From an uncultured Lachnospiraceae bacterium (GTDB lineage Bacteria > Bacillota > Clostridia > Lachnospirales > Lachnospiraceae): a stretch of 62,915 nucleotides of DNA. Below, piece by piece: positions 1 to 9,192 of the stretch (the first letter of the stretch is position 1; every line of letters starts with the position of its first letter). The translations under genes and the position numbers were made by a program. The stretch lies in NCBI GenBank assembly GCA_947164865.1, contig CAMUYA010000021.1, positions 1 to 62,915 on the forward strand. The letters are read 5' to 3'. Below the pieces are notes generated by a model, which was given only the letters and a program-made list of their open reading frames with translations, was not told the origin of the DNA and did not search any database.

Positions 1-53
1 ATTCATAACGAAATTTCATGCCGCTGCAAAGTACGCAGCTGGCATCTGCTCTT

Positions 54-159
54 GCTCGAAGACCCATAGACCGAGCATCTTGCGAAGCAAGTGCGGGGGC
101 GCTTGCGCGCGAAGCGGTGCTCGAAGCATACATTTGTGCGGGCTTGCGTCACTAAGTTA
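54..159. repeat. Dispersed intergenic repeat, copy A
   Basis: A GC-rich segment containing two modules that recur at 17027-17094: a module beginning GCTCGAAGACCCATA (54-68) and a 45-bp module (114-158) that matches the other copy at 42 of 45 positions. Copy A carries about 40 extra bases between the modules, including the near-palindrome around CGCTTGCGCGCGAAGCG. Both copies lie about 20-35 bp beyond the stop codon of a minus-strand gene (uxaC here, a DMT transporter at the other site). The rest of 1-177 holds no gene that I can see. It may be a REP-like or 3'-end RNA element. Confidence 0.6.
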
Positions 160-177
160 GTATTTTCATTTCAAAGC

Positions 178-1596
178 TTAAACAGTTTCAAGCATATTGA
201 ACTTGAAGTATCTTACCGCGTTATTATAAGATATATCCTTCACGATCTCACCAAGGATATCGTAGTCCTCCGGGAACTCTCCGTTCTCAACCCATGTTCC
301 CAGCAGATTGCAGAGTATACGTCTGAAATACTCGTGCCTTGTGTATGAAAGGAAACTCCTCGAATCCGTAAGCATTCCCACAAATCCTGACAGATTACCC
401 AGATTTGCAAGTGAAGTCATCTGATCCTGCATGCCGACCTTGTGATCATTGAACCACCATGCACTTCCCTGCTGGATCTTCGCAACCGCATCACTGTTCT
501 GGAAGCATCCCAGGATAGTTCCTATAGCCTGATTATCATTCGGATTCAGACTATAAAGGATCGTTCTGGGAAGCGAATCCTTTTTGATCAGATTGTTGAG
601 AAAATCTGCTGTCTGTGATGAAGGAGCATAATTGTTAATACAGTCATATCCGGTATCGGGTCCCAGCTTCTCGTACATAGGAGTATTGTTGTCCCTCTTA
701 CATCCGTAATGAAGCTGCATTACCCAGTCACGCTTTGTGTATTCGCCTGCCACAAAAGTCATGAAGGCAGTCTTAAACTGCATCTCTTCCTTGCGGCTGA
801 TAGGATCCTTGATAAGAGCTTTTCTGAAGATCGCTTCAAGCTCCTCGTCATCTGCGGGCTCATACATTACATACTCAAGAGCATGATCGGAAACGATACA
901 TCCGTTCTCCGCAAAATAATCCATTCTCTTGACAAGTGCCTTCTTAAGATCCACAAACGAACGGATAGTTATCCCGCTTACCTCTGCAAGCTTTTTAACA
1001 TAATCAACATAATCGGGCTTTTCAAGATTCATCGCCTTGTCGGGGCGCCATGCGGGAAGGACCTTTGTTTCAAACGATTTATCTTCCCTAATGACCTTAT
1101 GCCACTCGAGAGTGTCGATGGGATCATCCGTAGTGCAGATAAGAGTAACTCCCGACTGCTTTATAATATTTCTTACGGACATGGAAGGCTCAGCAAGCTT
1201 TTTGTTGCAAAGCTCCCACACTTCCTCGGCTGTCTTTGCACTGAGTGCACCGGTGTATCCGAAGTATCTCTGAAGCTCCAGATGTGACCAGTGATAAAGA
1301 GGATTCCCGATGGCCTTTCCAAGACATTCTGCCCATTTAAGGAACTTTTCCTTATCGGATGCATCTCCCGTGATGTACTTTTCATCGACTCCGCATGAAC
1401 GCATAAAGCGCCATTTATAATGGTCTCCGCCAAGCCATACCTGCGTGATATTATCAAACTGTCTGTCCTGAGCTATCTCCTTGGGATTAATGTGGCAGTG
1501 ATAATCCAGCACCGGCATTTTTTCCGCATAATCGTGGAAAAGCTTTTTTGCGCATTCCGACTGAAGCAGAAAATCCTTGTCCATAAATGCTTTCAT
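178..1596 (-). CDS. uxaC: Glucuronate/galacturonate isomerase (uronate isomerase)
   Basis: Uronate isomerase of the amidohydrolase superfamily converts D-galacturonate to D-tagaturonate (and D-glucuronate to D-fructuronate) in the cytosol. The metal-binding motif DYHCHINP is at residues 31-38 with H33 and H35. The 472-aa length fits the family (about 470 aa), and similarity to E. coli UxaC is visible from the first residues (MKAFMDKDFLL, HDYAEKMP). The frame stays open 11 codons further upstream, but I chose the ATG at 1596 because AGAGAGGA lies 8 bases before it and the family alignment begins there. It is the last gene of uxaB-uxaA-uxaC, about 90 bp after uxaA, and is followed by the dispersed repeat. 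Confidence 0.95.
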   Translation of the reverse strand: MKAFMDKDFLLQSECAKKLFHDYAEKMPVLDYHCHINPKEIAQDRQFDNITQVWLGGDHYKWRFMRSCGVDEKYITGDASDKEKFLKWAECLGKAIGNPLYHWSHLELQRYFGYTGALSAKTAEEVWELCNKKLAEPSMSVRNIIKQSGVTLICTTDDPIDTLEWHKVIREDKSFETKVLPAWRPDKAMNLEKPDYVDYVKKLAEVSGITIRSFVDLKKALVKRMDYFAENGCIVSDHALEYVMYEPADDEELEAIFRKALIKDPISRKEEMQFKTAFMTFVAGEYTKRDWVMQLHYGCKRDNNTPMYEKLGPDTGYDCINNYAPSSQTADFLNNLIKKDSLPRTILYSLNPNDNQAIGTILGCFQNSDAVAKIQQGSAWWFNDHKVGMQDQMTSLANLGNLSGFVGMLTDSRSFLSYTRHEYFRRILCNLLGTWVENGEFPEDYDILGEIVKDISYNNAVRYFKFNMLETV

Positions 1597-1684
1597 TTTA
1601 TGATCCTCTCTTTCATAAGAAATCTGCATTGTGTTCTTTGCGATGCAGATCGACGGTGCGACGCCTCAACGCATAGTACACTTA

Positions 1685-3181
1685 TTACAATGTAACGCCC
1701 CTCTTAAATATAGCCATATCGTGGAATCCGGCTCTTTCGCTCGCAACCTTTTCACCCGAAGCCACTTCGATCACATAATCAAAAAATCTCTTTGCCGTAA
1801 CGTCCATATCCTCATCTTCCACAAGCACTCCGGCATTGAAATCGATCCATCCCGACTTTTTGCCTGCCAGGCGGGAATTGGTGGATATCTTCATGGTTGG
1901 AACTGGGCACGCAAAAGGCGTTCCTCTTCCCGTGGTAAACAGCACTATATGAGCTCCGCTTGCAGCAAGTGCGGTAGCCGCAACCAGGTCGTTGCCCGGT
2001 GCGGAAAGCAGATTAAGGCCGGGATTTTCCACTCTTTCTCCGTATGCCAGCACGCCTTTTACAGCGCTGCTTCCGGATTTCTGCGTGCAGCCTAAGGATT
2101 TGTCCTCAAGAGTTGAAATGCCGCCTTTTTTATTGCCCGGTGAAGGGTTTTCATATATGGTCTGATTATTATCTTTAAAATACTGTTTGAAATCGTTTAT
2201 AAGATTAACAGTCTTATCAAAGAGCTCCTTGTTCTTGCAGCGGTTCATGAGTATCGTCTCTGCGCCGAACATTTCCGGGACCTCGGTAAGGATTGTGGTT
2301 CCGCCCTTTGAAACAAGCATGTCGGAAAACCTTCCCACAAGGGGATTTGCAGTAATACCGGAAAAGCCGTCGCTTCCACCGCATTTCATTCCGATGATAA
2401 GCTTCGATGCGGGGATAGGCTCACGCACAAAGCTTGCAGCGTATCCGATAAGCTCCTCCATAAGCTTTTCAGCCTCTGCCATTTCATCTTCCACATCCTG
2501 ACAGACAAGGAATTTTACCCTGCTATCATCATACTCCCCAATATATGCTTTTAATACATCTATATTGCTATTTTCGCATCCGAGGCCGAGCACCAGCACG
2601 CCGCCTGCATTGGGATGATTGATAAGATCGCTCAGGATCTTCCTTGTGCTCTCCTGATCGTCTCCCATCTGCGAGCATCCGTAGGGATGAGGGAATGCGA
2701 TCACCTCGCTTACGCGGCTCTTTACTATATCGCTCATTCCGGCAAGTGAATCATTTGCCTGCTTTGCAATGGCTGTTGCAATGTTGTTTACGCAGCCCAC
2801 AGTAGGGATGACCCATATCTCATTTCTGACAGCCACTTTTCCGTCGGGTCTTTTATAGCCCATAAAGAAAGTATCATCCGAATCATCGCTTTTTATGCCT
2901 GTTTCCACAGGCTCATAAGTGTAATCAAGTATTTCGCCGAGGGCAGTCCCCACATTGTGAGTGTGGATCCATGAGCCGGCTTTGATATCTTCCTTTGCAT
3001 TGCCGATACGGTAGCCGTACTTGATCACAGGCTCTCCCTTTGCGATATCATTAAGCGCCATCTTGTGGCCCGCAGGAATCTCATCTACAGCGGTAACGCC
3101 CTCTATCACGGTACCCTTTGCTATGTCCGTAAGTGCAACTATCACGTTATCTTTTTCATTTATCTTTATATATGATTTCAT
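1685..3181 (-). CDS. uxaA: Altronate dehydratase
   Basis: Altronate dehydratase removes water from D-altronate to give 2-keto-3-deoxy-D-gluconate, the third step of the galacturonate isomerase pathway. The 498-aa length matches the family. There is an N-terminal SAF-type domain (about residues 1-95, with the family signature WIHTHNV) followed by the large galactarate dehydratase/altronate hydrolase domain with conserved GCSQ and GMKCGGSDGFSG segments. The start codon overlaps the stop of uxaB in an ATGA (3178-3181), which indicates translational coupling. Confidence 0.95.
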   Translation of the reverse strand: MKSYIKINEKDNVIVALTDIAKGTVIEGVTAVDEIPAGHKMALNDIAKGEPVIKYGYRIGNAKEDIKAGSWIHTHNVGTALGEILDYTYEPVETGIKSDDSDDTFFMGYKRPDGKVAVRNEIWVIPTVGCVNNIATAIAKQANDSLAGMSDIVKSRVSEVIAFPHPYGCSQMGDDQESTRKILSDLINHPNAGGVLVLGLGCENSNIDVLKAYIGEYDDSRVKFLVCQDVEDEMAEAEKLMEELIGYAASFVREPIPASKLIIGMKCGGSDGFSGITANPLVGRFSDMLVSKGGTTILTEVPEMFGAETILMNRCKNKELFDKTVNLINDFKQYFKDNNQTIYENPSPGNKKGGISTLEDKSLGCTQKSGSSAVKGVLAYGERVENPGLNLLSAPGNDLVAATALAASGAHIVLFTTGRGTPFACPVPTMKISTNSRLAGKKSGWIDFNAGVLVEDEDMDVTAKRFFDYVIEVASGEKVASERAGFHDMAIFKRGVTL

Positions 3182-4641
3182 GAAAAATACTTCTCCATAG
3201 TCTTTCTCATTCCGTTTTCACGGATGCTTGAAATATACTCGGTTATGCAATCCGTAAGTCCGTCGATCTGTGAAAGATCCTGCCCCCAGAAGTCCGTATT
3301 CGATAGAACAGCCTTTGCGAATTCTGCGGGAGCTTTTCCGCTGTTTGCCGCAAAGAATTCGAGCACCGACATATCGTCAAGGATCTGGTATTCCTCTCCG
3401 TTTCTGTGTCCGATAAGGGCTTTGTCCCTTATCTCGCTTCCGGTATAGAATGCCATAAGAGCGGCGATGGAGAACGTGAGATGTGCAGGCAGCTTTCCTT
3501 CGTTCTTAACATAGTCCAGGAAGCTGGGCATGCATCTTGCACGCCACTTCGAAACGGAATTTAGTGCTATCGAAAGATGTGCATGCTTTACGTAAGGATT
3601 GTTGAATCTTGCAAGCACGTCATTCGCAAAGCTGATAAGATCATCCTTGGGAAGAGTGAGTGTGGGAATAACTTCATCAAAAAGAGTTCCCTTTATGAAT
3701 TTGAGGATCAGATCATCATTCATTGACTGAAGCACGATATCATTTCCGCAAAGATATGAAGCCAGTACAAATGATGTGTGGGCGCCGTTGAGAATGCGCA
3801 CCTTTCTCTGCTTGTAGGGATGATGATCCGGGGTGTAGATAACGGGTAGGCCTGCAGCGGGAAGCGGAAGCTCATCGGAAAGATCTCTCGGGCTTTCGAT
3901 GACCCAAAGCGCAAAAGGCTCGCCTGTTACGATAAGCTCATCCTTATATCCGAATTCCTCGCAAAGCTGATCTGCTTCATCGCGGGGGTAGCCGGTAACG
4001 ATACGGTCCACAAGAGTGGATGTAAAGATGCAGGCTTCATCAAGCCACTTCTTAAATCCATCCTCGAGATTCCAGTTATCTGCCTGTTTAAGCACGCATT
4101 CCTTAAGATGCAGTCCGTTATCATCGATAAGCTCAACGGGGAGCATGATAAGTCCCTTATCTATAGCTCCGTTAAAGTGCTTATATCTCTCATACAGGAA
4201 CTTTGCGAGCTTTCCGGGATAGCTCTTGGGGGGATTAAGCTCAATGCTGTCACTCTCGTCATACACGATACCAGCCTCGGTAGTGTTGGATACGATAAAA
4301 CGAAGGGTATCAAGCTTTGCATATTCTGCATACTTTTCATATTCACCGTAAGCATCAACAGCGTCAGCCACACTTGTTACGATACGGTTGATCTTCTTGG
4401 GCTCTCCGTCAACACGTCCGCGAAGCTGAACGGTATACTGGCACTCCTGATTGTGGAATCTATCAAGATTACCGAATTCTATTGGTTTAACAAGCACGAT
4501 ATCTCCGTCAAACTTTCCCTGTTCATTGGCGATATCGATCATATAATCAACAAAAGCACGAAGGAAGTTCCCCTCTCCAAACTGAAGAACCTTGATGGGT
4601 CTCTCCTTCTTTCCTGTCATTTTTCTTGAAATAAGTTCCAT
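3178..4641 (-). CDS. uxaB: Tagaturonate reductase (altronate oxidoreductase)
   Basis: NAD-dependent reductase that converts D-tagaturonate to D-altronate. The N-terminal dinucleotide-binding segment QFGEGNFLRAF (residues 20-30) is typical of UxaB in the mannitol dehydrogenase superfamily. The 487-aa length is close to E. coli UxaB (483 aa). A purine-rich AAAGGGG lies before the ATG. It is the first gene of the uxaBAC operon. The predicted promoter lies about 220 bp upstream, so the mRNA would have a leader of about 210 nt that contains the 17-bp tandem repeat at 4691-4774. Confidence 0.93.
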   Translation of the reverse strand: MELISRKMTGKKERPIKVLQFGEGNFLRAFVDYMIDIANEQGKFDGDIVLVKPIEFGNLDRFHNQECQYTVQLRGRVDGEPKKINRIVTSVADAVDAYGEYEKYAEYAKLDTLRFIVSNTTEAGIVYDESDSIELNPPKSYPGKLAKFLYERYKHFNGAIDKGLIMLPVELIDDNGLHLKECVLKQADNWNLEDGFKKWLDEACIFTSTLVDRIVTGYPRDEADQLCEEFGYKDELIVTGEPFALWVIESPRDLSDELPLPAAGLPVIYTPDHHPYKQRKVRILNGAHTSFVLASYLCGNDIVLQSMNDDLILKFIKGTLFDEVIPTLTLPKDDLISFANDVLARFNNPYVKHAHLSIALNSVSKWRARCMPSFLDYVKNEGKLPAHLTFSIAALMAFYTGSEIRDKALIGHRNGEEYQILDDMSVLEFFAANSGKAPAEFAKAVLSNTDFWGQDLSQIDGLTDCITEYISSIRENGMRKTMEKYFS

Positions 4642-4690
4642 TTTTATACCCCTTTCACATATTTTTCATAAACTTTGAACCATAAAATAC

Positions 4691-4774
4691 TGTATAGTGG
4701 TTTAACCTGCATAGTGGTTTATCCTATATAGTGTTTAACCTGTATAGTGATTTAGCCTGTATAGTGATGATCGC
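4691..4774. repeat. 17-bp tandem repeat in the uxaBAC leader
   Basis: Four to five head-to-tail copies of a 17-bp unit. Units start at 4691, 4708, 4725, 4741 and 4758 with the consensus TGTATAGTGGTTTAACC. The third unit is one base shorter and the fifth is only partly conserved. The array lies between the predicted uxaB promoter (4861-4888) and the uxaB start codon, so it should be transcribed as leader RNA. There are no unique spacers, so it is not a CRISPR. Confidence 0.8.
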
Positions 4775-4840
4775 TCTTCTTAACAGTATTTATCACTATC
4801 ATAAAATTATTTTAAGAATCGCATAAAAAGTCATCTTCTA

Positions 4841-4854
4841 TGTAAGCGTTTACA
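4841..4854. promoter_or_regulatory. Operator/cre-like palindrome at the uxaBAC promoter
   Basis: TGTAAGCGTTTACA is an imperfect palindrome with a central CG. Together with the preceding A it fits the CcpA cre consensus and also resembles a LacI-family operator. It lies immediately downstream of the predicted uxaB -10 box (4861-4866), over the likely transcription start, the usual place for a repressor. Related TGTAA-N4-TTACA sites lie at 5021-5036 and 37001-37014. Confidence 0.65.
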
Positions 4855-4860
4855 TTTCAT

Positions 4861-4888
4861 ATTTTACACCATTCTGAAATTAAGTCAA
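4861..4888 (-). promoter_or_regulatory. Predicted uxaBAC promoter
   Basis: On the minus strand, TTGACT (4883-4888) is separated by 16 bp from TAAAAT (4861-4866). It is the best sigma-A-like pair upstream of uxaB, and its start site would fall in the palindrome at 4841-4854. Confidence 0.5.
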
Positions 4889-4981
4889 TGAAAGAATTTA
4901 AATCTATGATCAAATTGGCAATTTTAACAGTTTGAGAAACGGATTTTGTGAAAAATAACAATAAAAAAAATTCGATTACAT

Positions 4982-5010
4982 TTGAAATTAATTCACAAAA
5001 AGAATATAAT
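4982..5010 (+). promoter_or_regulatory. Predicted promoter of the LacI-family regulator
   Basis: TTGAAA (4982-4987), a 17-bp spacer and TATAAT (5005-5010) form a near-consensus vegetative promoter pointing toward the regulator gene at 5112. The palindrome at 5021-5036 lies 10 bp downstream of the -10, which suggests autorepression. Confidence 0.7.
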
Positions 5011-5020
5011 GAATCAATGA

Positions 5021-5036
5021 ATGTAAGTAGTTACAT
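5021..5036. promoter_or_regulatory. Operator-like palindrome at the lacI-type promoter
   Basis: ATGTAAGTAGTTACAT has 6-bp inverted arms around a 4-bp centre and shares the TGTAA-N4-TTACA pattern with sites before uxaBAC and kduI. It lacks the central CG of a cre site, so the adjacent LacI-family protein is a better candidate binder than CcpA. This is inferred from sequence only. Confidence 0.6.
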
Positions 5037-5111
5037 ATTGAAATATTGCATGCATTACATCTGATATAATACTTTCGCCAATTTGGCGGATCACAGGAGG
5101 TTTTCACCTGC

Positions 5112-6128
5112 ATGTCCCTTACTATCTATGATATTTCCGAAAAAGCAGGCGTTTCGATTGCCACCGTATCAAGAGTACTGAACGGAAGCTCCAAGGTCAA
5201 AGAATCCACCAGACAAAAAATAATGGATATAATCGATGAATACGGTTACACTCCCAATTCATCCGCCCGTGCCATGGGTCTTAAATCCATGCGCACCATC
5301 GGTATTCTCTGCGCCGATTCATCCGATATCTTCCTTGCAAAGGCAGTCTACTATCTGCAGCAGAATCTCCAGGCAAGCGGATATGAGTCTCTCCTGTGCT
5401 GCACAGGTTACAATCTGGATGCGAAAAAGAATTATGTAAACCTAATTCTTTCCAAAAAGGTGGACGGACTGATCCTGGTTGGTTCCAACTTTATCGGAGA
5501 GGCCGAAACCGAGAACCAGTATATCATCGACAGTTCTGCCAAAGTACCTGTCATGGTGCTTAACGCTTCATATCACAACGACAACGTATACTGCATTCTC
5601 TGCGACGACAGGAATTCCATGTACCGCGCCGCTACCGAGATGTATGAATCAGGTATCCACGATATCCTTTATATCTACAATTCCCTCTCCTACAGCGGCC
5701 GTAAGAAGCTGGACGGCTTCAGAATGGCAATGCAGAGCCAGAAAAAGGAGGATTACGAGGATCTTATCTGTCAGATCCCCTCGGAGATAACCGGTCTTGA
5801 AGATATCGCGGAATATATTGCAGACTATGAAAGAAGGGGACACTCCTTTGACGGTGTGATGGCTGCCGACGATCAGCTTGGCATTGCTGCGGTTAAATAT
5901 GCACAGAAAAAAGGCCTCCGGATACCGGAAGACCTTTCTGTTATCGGATATAACAATTCAGTTCTTACGGGATGCTGCACTCCCGAGCTCACCTCCATCG
6001 ATAATCAGCTGGAAACCCAGAGCCGTACACTTGTTAAAACCCTTGTCGGTGTGCTTTCCGGGCAGGATATGCCGCATAAAACGGTATTTTCCGGCACTCT
6101 GGTCAAAAGAAACACCACCTCATTCTGA
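5112..6128 (+). CDS. LacI-family transcriptional regulator (probable uronate regulator)
   Basis: A 338-aa LacI/GalR repressor. The N-terminal helix-turn-helix covers residues 4-27 (YDISEKAGVSIATVSRVLNG), followed by the hinge and a periplasmic-binding-protein-like effector domain beginning near GILCADSSDIF. It is divergent from uxaBAC, and its own promoter region carries a palindrome like those before uxaBAC and kduI. It therefore probably represses the galacturonate and kdu genes and itself, with a uronate or KDG-type effector (inference). AGGAGG ends 11 bases before the ATG, which is slightly long. Confidence 0.9.
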   Translation: MSLTIYDISEKAGVSIATVSRVLNGSSKVKESTRQKIMDIIDEYGYTPNSSARAMGLKSMRTIGILCADSSDIFLAKAVYYLQQNLQASGYESLLCCTGYNLDAKKNYVNLILSKKVDGLILVGSNFIGEAETENQYIIDSSAKVPVMVLNASYHNDNVYCILCDDRNSMYRAATEMYESGIHDILYIYNSLSYSGRKKLDGFRMAMQSQKKEDYEDLICQIPSEITGLEDIAEYIADYERRGHSFDGVMAADDQLGIAAVKYAQKKGLRIPEDLSVIGYNNSVLTGCCTPELTSIDNQLETQSRTLVKTLVGVLSGQDMPHKTVFSGTLVKRNTTSF

Positions 6129-6143
6129 TACACCCGTAAAAAA

Positions 6144-7811
6144 CTAATCGGGGCGTTTCCTTTTGCTGTTCTTTTCTTTGTAGAACAGTTCCTTATCCTT
6201 ATACATTTCTTCATCTGCGCGGCGGAATACCTGTCTATACTCGGTATCTCCGCCCTTTACAAACATCGCGTAACCCTGGGACAATGTCAGGTCCACATCA
6301 TATAGCTTGCCGGATTTATTATGCCTCTCCAGAGTTTCCCTGAGGGAATTACTGTACCTGTCTATATCTTCTTTGGTCTCACCTTCCACGATCGTTACAA
6401 ACTCATCACCGCCCACGCGGTATACTCTCTCGGCTCCGAATACAGCCTTAAGAACATTGGCAGAATCGGTTATGACCATGTCACCGTACTCGTGGCCCAG
6501 CCGGTCGTTGATCGCTTTTAATCCGTTAACATCAAATACACCGATGAAGAAGTCCGCAAAGCCCTCTTCTATCTTGCGGTCCAGTATCTTGATCATATCG
6601 GCGTAGGAAGCCTTGTTGCCCACACCCGTCATCTCATCGGCATAAGCCTGAGCGTGAATATATCCGATATATTCCTGCAGCTCCCCGGCCATCATTCTGA
6701 TACTGTCTGCCAGAGCTCCTATCTCGTCATCTGAATGATAATTTATAGGAACGTTAAGTTCTCCCTTTGAAAGCCGCTTTGCTGCTGTCGTAAGCTCCTT
6801 TACCGGGTTTATTATCTTTGCCATTACAAGCCAGACCACTACAAATATAACCGCAAATGCTGCGCAGAAAATAATAAGCATTTTGTGCCACAGCCTCAGC
6901 CTGGGCGCAAGGATCTCCTCCTCCGGAACCGACAGCGCCAGATACATTCCGTTACCAAGGGATGATGATGTCAATATATGCGGTTTTTCATTCCAGAAAT
7001 ACTTGATATTTCCGCCATCCGCTAACTGATCGCTTATCACCGCATCAATCGCTTTTGCAAGCTCTTCGTCCACCATTACGTTAGACAGTCCGTAGGGATA
7101 ATCCTGGTGATATACGATATTACCGTTTGATTCTACCAAAAAGCCGAATCCGTCTTTGTAATCTATACTGTCCATGACACTGTGTATAAATGTCATGTAG
7201 ATATCCATTCCGACCACGCCAAAAAAGCGTCCGTTCACCACAACAGGCGACACGTATGAAGTCATGAAGATATTGATATTCCTGTTGTAATACGGGGCCA
7301 GCCAAATGGCATTTCCGCTTTTTAAAGGCTCATAATACCAGGCCACATGATCCCTGTCATCGGGCTCATACGCAAGAATATCCGTACATTCAACGCTGAG
7401 GAAATCATCAAATGCGTTTCTGATAAGAAAAATTCCCGATCGTGATCCGTACTCGTTGGGCTCCGGTCTGAAATAGACATTTTCCACATTTCCTGCTATC
7501 CTTGCCGCATCGATACTCCTTACGGAAAGCTGATCCATAAACTCCGTCATATAGGCTTCATCGGTCTTCATCCTTTCGGCGTCAGCGTTCTTTTCGATGT
7601 ATTTTGCAAGCTCATCCACCGCGCGCTCAATCCCGGAAAGGCGCACGTTAAGCTCCTCCGCTTTCTGATGAGTGATCATCGACATCTCGAGAGCGGTGTC
7701 TTCTTCGATGGTTTCAAGCATATCGTGTGCTCCCACAAGTGAAAGCACCAGATACACGCCAAAGACTATTATGAAAATGAGGAAAAACAGCTTTGTACGT
7801 AATGATCTCAA
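6144..7811 (-). CDS. Membrane diguanylate cyclase, dCache-HAMP-GGDEF
   Basis: A 555-aa sensor cyclase. A transmembrane segment (about residues 5-27) and a second one (about 309-332) bracket an extracellular double-Cache-like sensor. A HAMP segment (about 332-385, with IINPVKELTTAAKRL) and a GGDEF domain with an intact RVGGDEF motif near residue 466 follow. No inhibitory RxxD site is visible just before the motif. It should make c-di-GMP in response to an external ligand. It is the last gene of a four-gene signalling operon (12460 to 6144), 10 bp after the upstream GGDEF gene, and converges on the LacI gene with only 15 bp between them. Confidence 0.9.
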   Translation of the reverse strand: MRSLRTKLFFLIFIIVFGVYLVLSLVGAHDMLETIEEDTALEMSMITHQKAEELNVRLSGIERAVDELAKYIEKNADAERMKTDEAYMTEFMDQLSVRSIDAARIAGNVENVYFRPEPNEYGSRSGIFLIRNAFDDFLSVECTDILAYEPDDRDHVAWYYEPLKSGNAIWLAPYYNRNINIFMTSYVSPVVVNGRFFGVVGMDIYMTFIHSVMDSIDYKDGFGFLVESNGNIVYHQDYPYGLSNVMVDEELAKAIDAVISDQLADGGNIKYFWNEKPHILTSSSLGNGMYLALSVPEEEILAPRLRLWHKMLIIFCAAFAVIFVVVWLVMAKIINPVKELTTAAKRLSKGELNVPINYHSDDEIGALADSIRMMAGELQEYIGYIHAQAYADEMTGVGNKASYADMIKILDRKIEEGFADFFIGVFDVNGLKAINDRLGHEYGDMVITDSANVLKAVFGAERVYRVGGDEFVTIVEGETKEDIDRYSNSLRETLERHNKSGKLYDVDLTLSQGYAMFVKGGDTEYRQVFRRADEEMYKDKELFYKEKNSKRKRPD

Positions 7812-7821
7812 ATCGGTTCCC

Positions 7822-9192
7822 CTATCCGCGTTTCACACCGTTTCCGCCCATCTCCTTAACAAGATAGCAATACTGCGCGGCACGGTAATAATTCTTTTTG
7901 ATGGTATCAGAGAGTCTGACCTCAGTAACCCCTATAGAAACAGTGACCTTTCCTTCGCTTTGAAGCTTCCGGCATAACTCTCTGCAAAGCCCGTATCCGA
8001 ATTCTATCGACCATTCCATCAGGATCATGAATTCGTCTCCGCCCCATCTGAATATCTCGCCCTTTTCTCCGAAGACTTCCCTCATGCTCTCGGCCACATG
8101 CTTAAGTATCTCATTTCCGTCTTCCGTATCGTTTACTTCTTTAAAAAAGTCGATATCAAAAACCGCAATACTCTTGTAACGTACGGTATTGAATATACCG
8201 TGTTCACCGTATACCGCCTTGAAGTAATTACGGTTATATAATCCGGTAAGCTCATCCACCTGCGCATCCCGGCCGGATTTTTTCGATGACTGCGTTTTTC
8301 TGAGAAGCACCCATATTCCCAACCCGCAGATCGCGCATCCAATCAGTTCAAGCACATAAAACATGGGATTTATCATGGTGTATTTGTGCATGGACGACCG
8401 GCTCTGCACCACCAGATACCACCCGAGAGAATCCACAAACTGGGTGATCACAAAGCCGCTTGCCCCTTTGGATGTATAGACATAATCCGTTGAAGTGGAA
8501 AGAAGGCTGCTTGATTTATACACATTTTCGATATTAATGGTATCCGTATCAACCTGCACAAGGCCTTCCGAATCTACCAGCGTGATCTTTACCCCGTACT
8601 CCTCCTCAAAATCTCTGATAAGGTTCTGAAGCTCATTCATTTCGATGCCTACTCCACACACTCCCAGGAAATTGCCTGCATCGTCATACACCTTGTAGTT
8701 GACAAAAACAGTCCAGATCCCGCCCCTGGCTTCATCCGCATCGGCATTCATTTCATACAGGATATCTTTGGTTATAAATTCATTGTACCAACGATCATAA
8801 TAATCATTAACGGGATCGATGATCTTGTATAATCCGTCGCAGGTAAAGTACCTGAAGCTCCCTGCAGATACAATAAAAGTCCCATAACTGTCCGTTCCGT
8901 CCCTAAGTGTGGAAAGATATCTCTGTGCAATATCCGATGCATTTTTATCAGAAAGACGGATTTCATCCTTCATAAAGTCTTTAACAAAAGTATCCGATGC
9001 CATAGCCCTTGCCACACTGATAGGCTCATTCATAACCTTATCGATGGAAGAATATATCCTTTTCGACAAAAGAATATGGTGCTCCATCTCCGGATCACCC
9101 ATGGGAGCACCGAAGTAGCTGTATATGATCATTGTATATACACACAGGGCTGCTATAATGAGCAGCACCCAAAGTTTTCTTTTTTTCTTCAT
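7822..9192 (-). CDS. Membrane diguanylate cyclase, Cache-GGDEF
   Basis: A 456-aa sensor cyclase with transmembrane helices near residues 8-28 and 270-295, an extracellular Cache-like region between them, and a C-terminal GGDEF domain with an intact RWGGDEF motif near residue 385. There is no HAMP domain and no obvious RxxD site. A GTG lies four codons upstream, but the ATG at 9192 overlaps the stop of the preceding Cache gene in an ATGA (9189-9192), so I prefer it. The overlap implies coupled translation with that receptor. Confidence 0.88.
   Translation of the reverse strand: MKKKRKLWVLLIIAALCVYTMIIYSYFGAPMGDPEMEHHILLSKRIYSSIDKVMNEPISVARAMASDTFVKDFMKDEIRLSDKNASDIAQRYLSTLRDGTDSYGTFIVSAGSFRYFTCDGLYKIIDPVNDYYDRWYNEFITKDILYEMNADADEARGGIWTVFVNYKVYDDAGNFLGVCGVGIEMNELQNLIRDFEEEYGVKITLVDSEGLVQVDTDTINIENVYKSSSLLSTSTDYVYTSKGASGFVITQFVDSLGWYLVVQSRSSMHKYTMINPMFYVLELIGCAICGLGIWVLLRKTQSSKKSGRDAQVDELTGLYNRNYFKAVYGEHGIFNTVRYKSIAVFDIDFFKEVNDTEDGNEILKHVAESMREVFGEKGEIFRWGGDEFMILMEWSIEFGYGLCRELCRKLQSEGKVTVSIGVTEVRLSDTIKKNYYRAAQYCYLVKEMGGNGVKRG

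Noticed and set aside
709..1287. A 192-codon plus-strand open frame opposite uxaC
   Set aside because: It is antisense to a clear enzyme gene, has no ribosome binding site and looks like nothing known. It reflects codon bias of the real gene.
4691..4774. CRISPR array
   Set aside because: The 17-bp units are directly adjacent with no spacers, and there are no cas genes.
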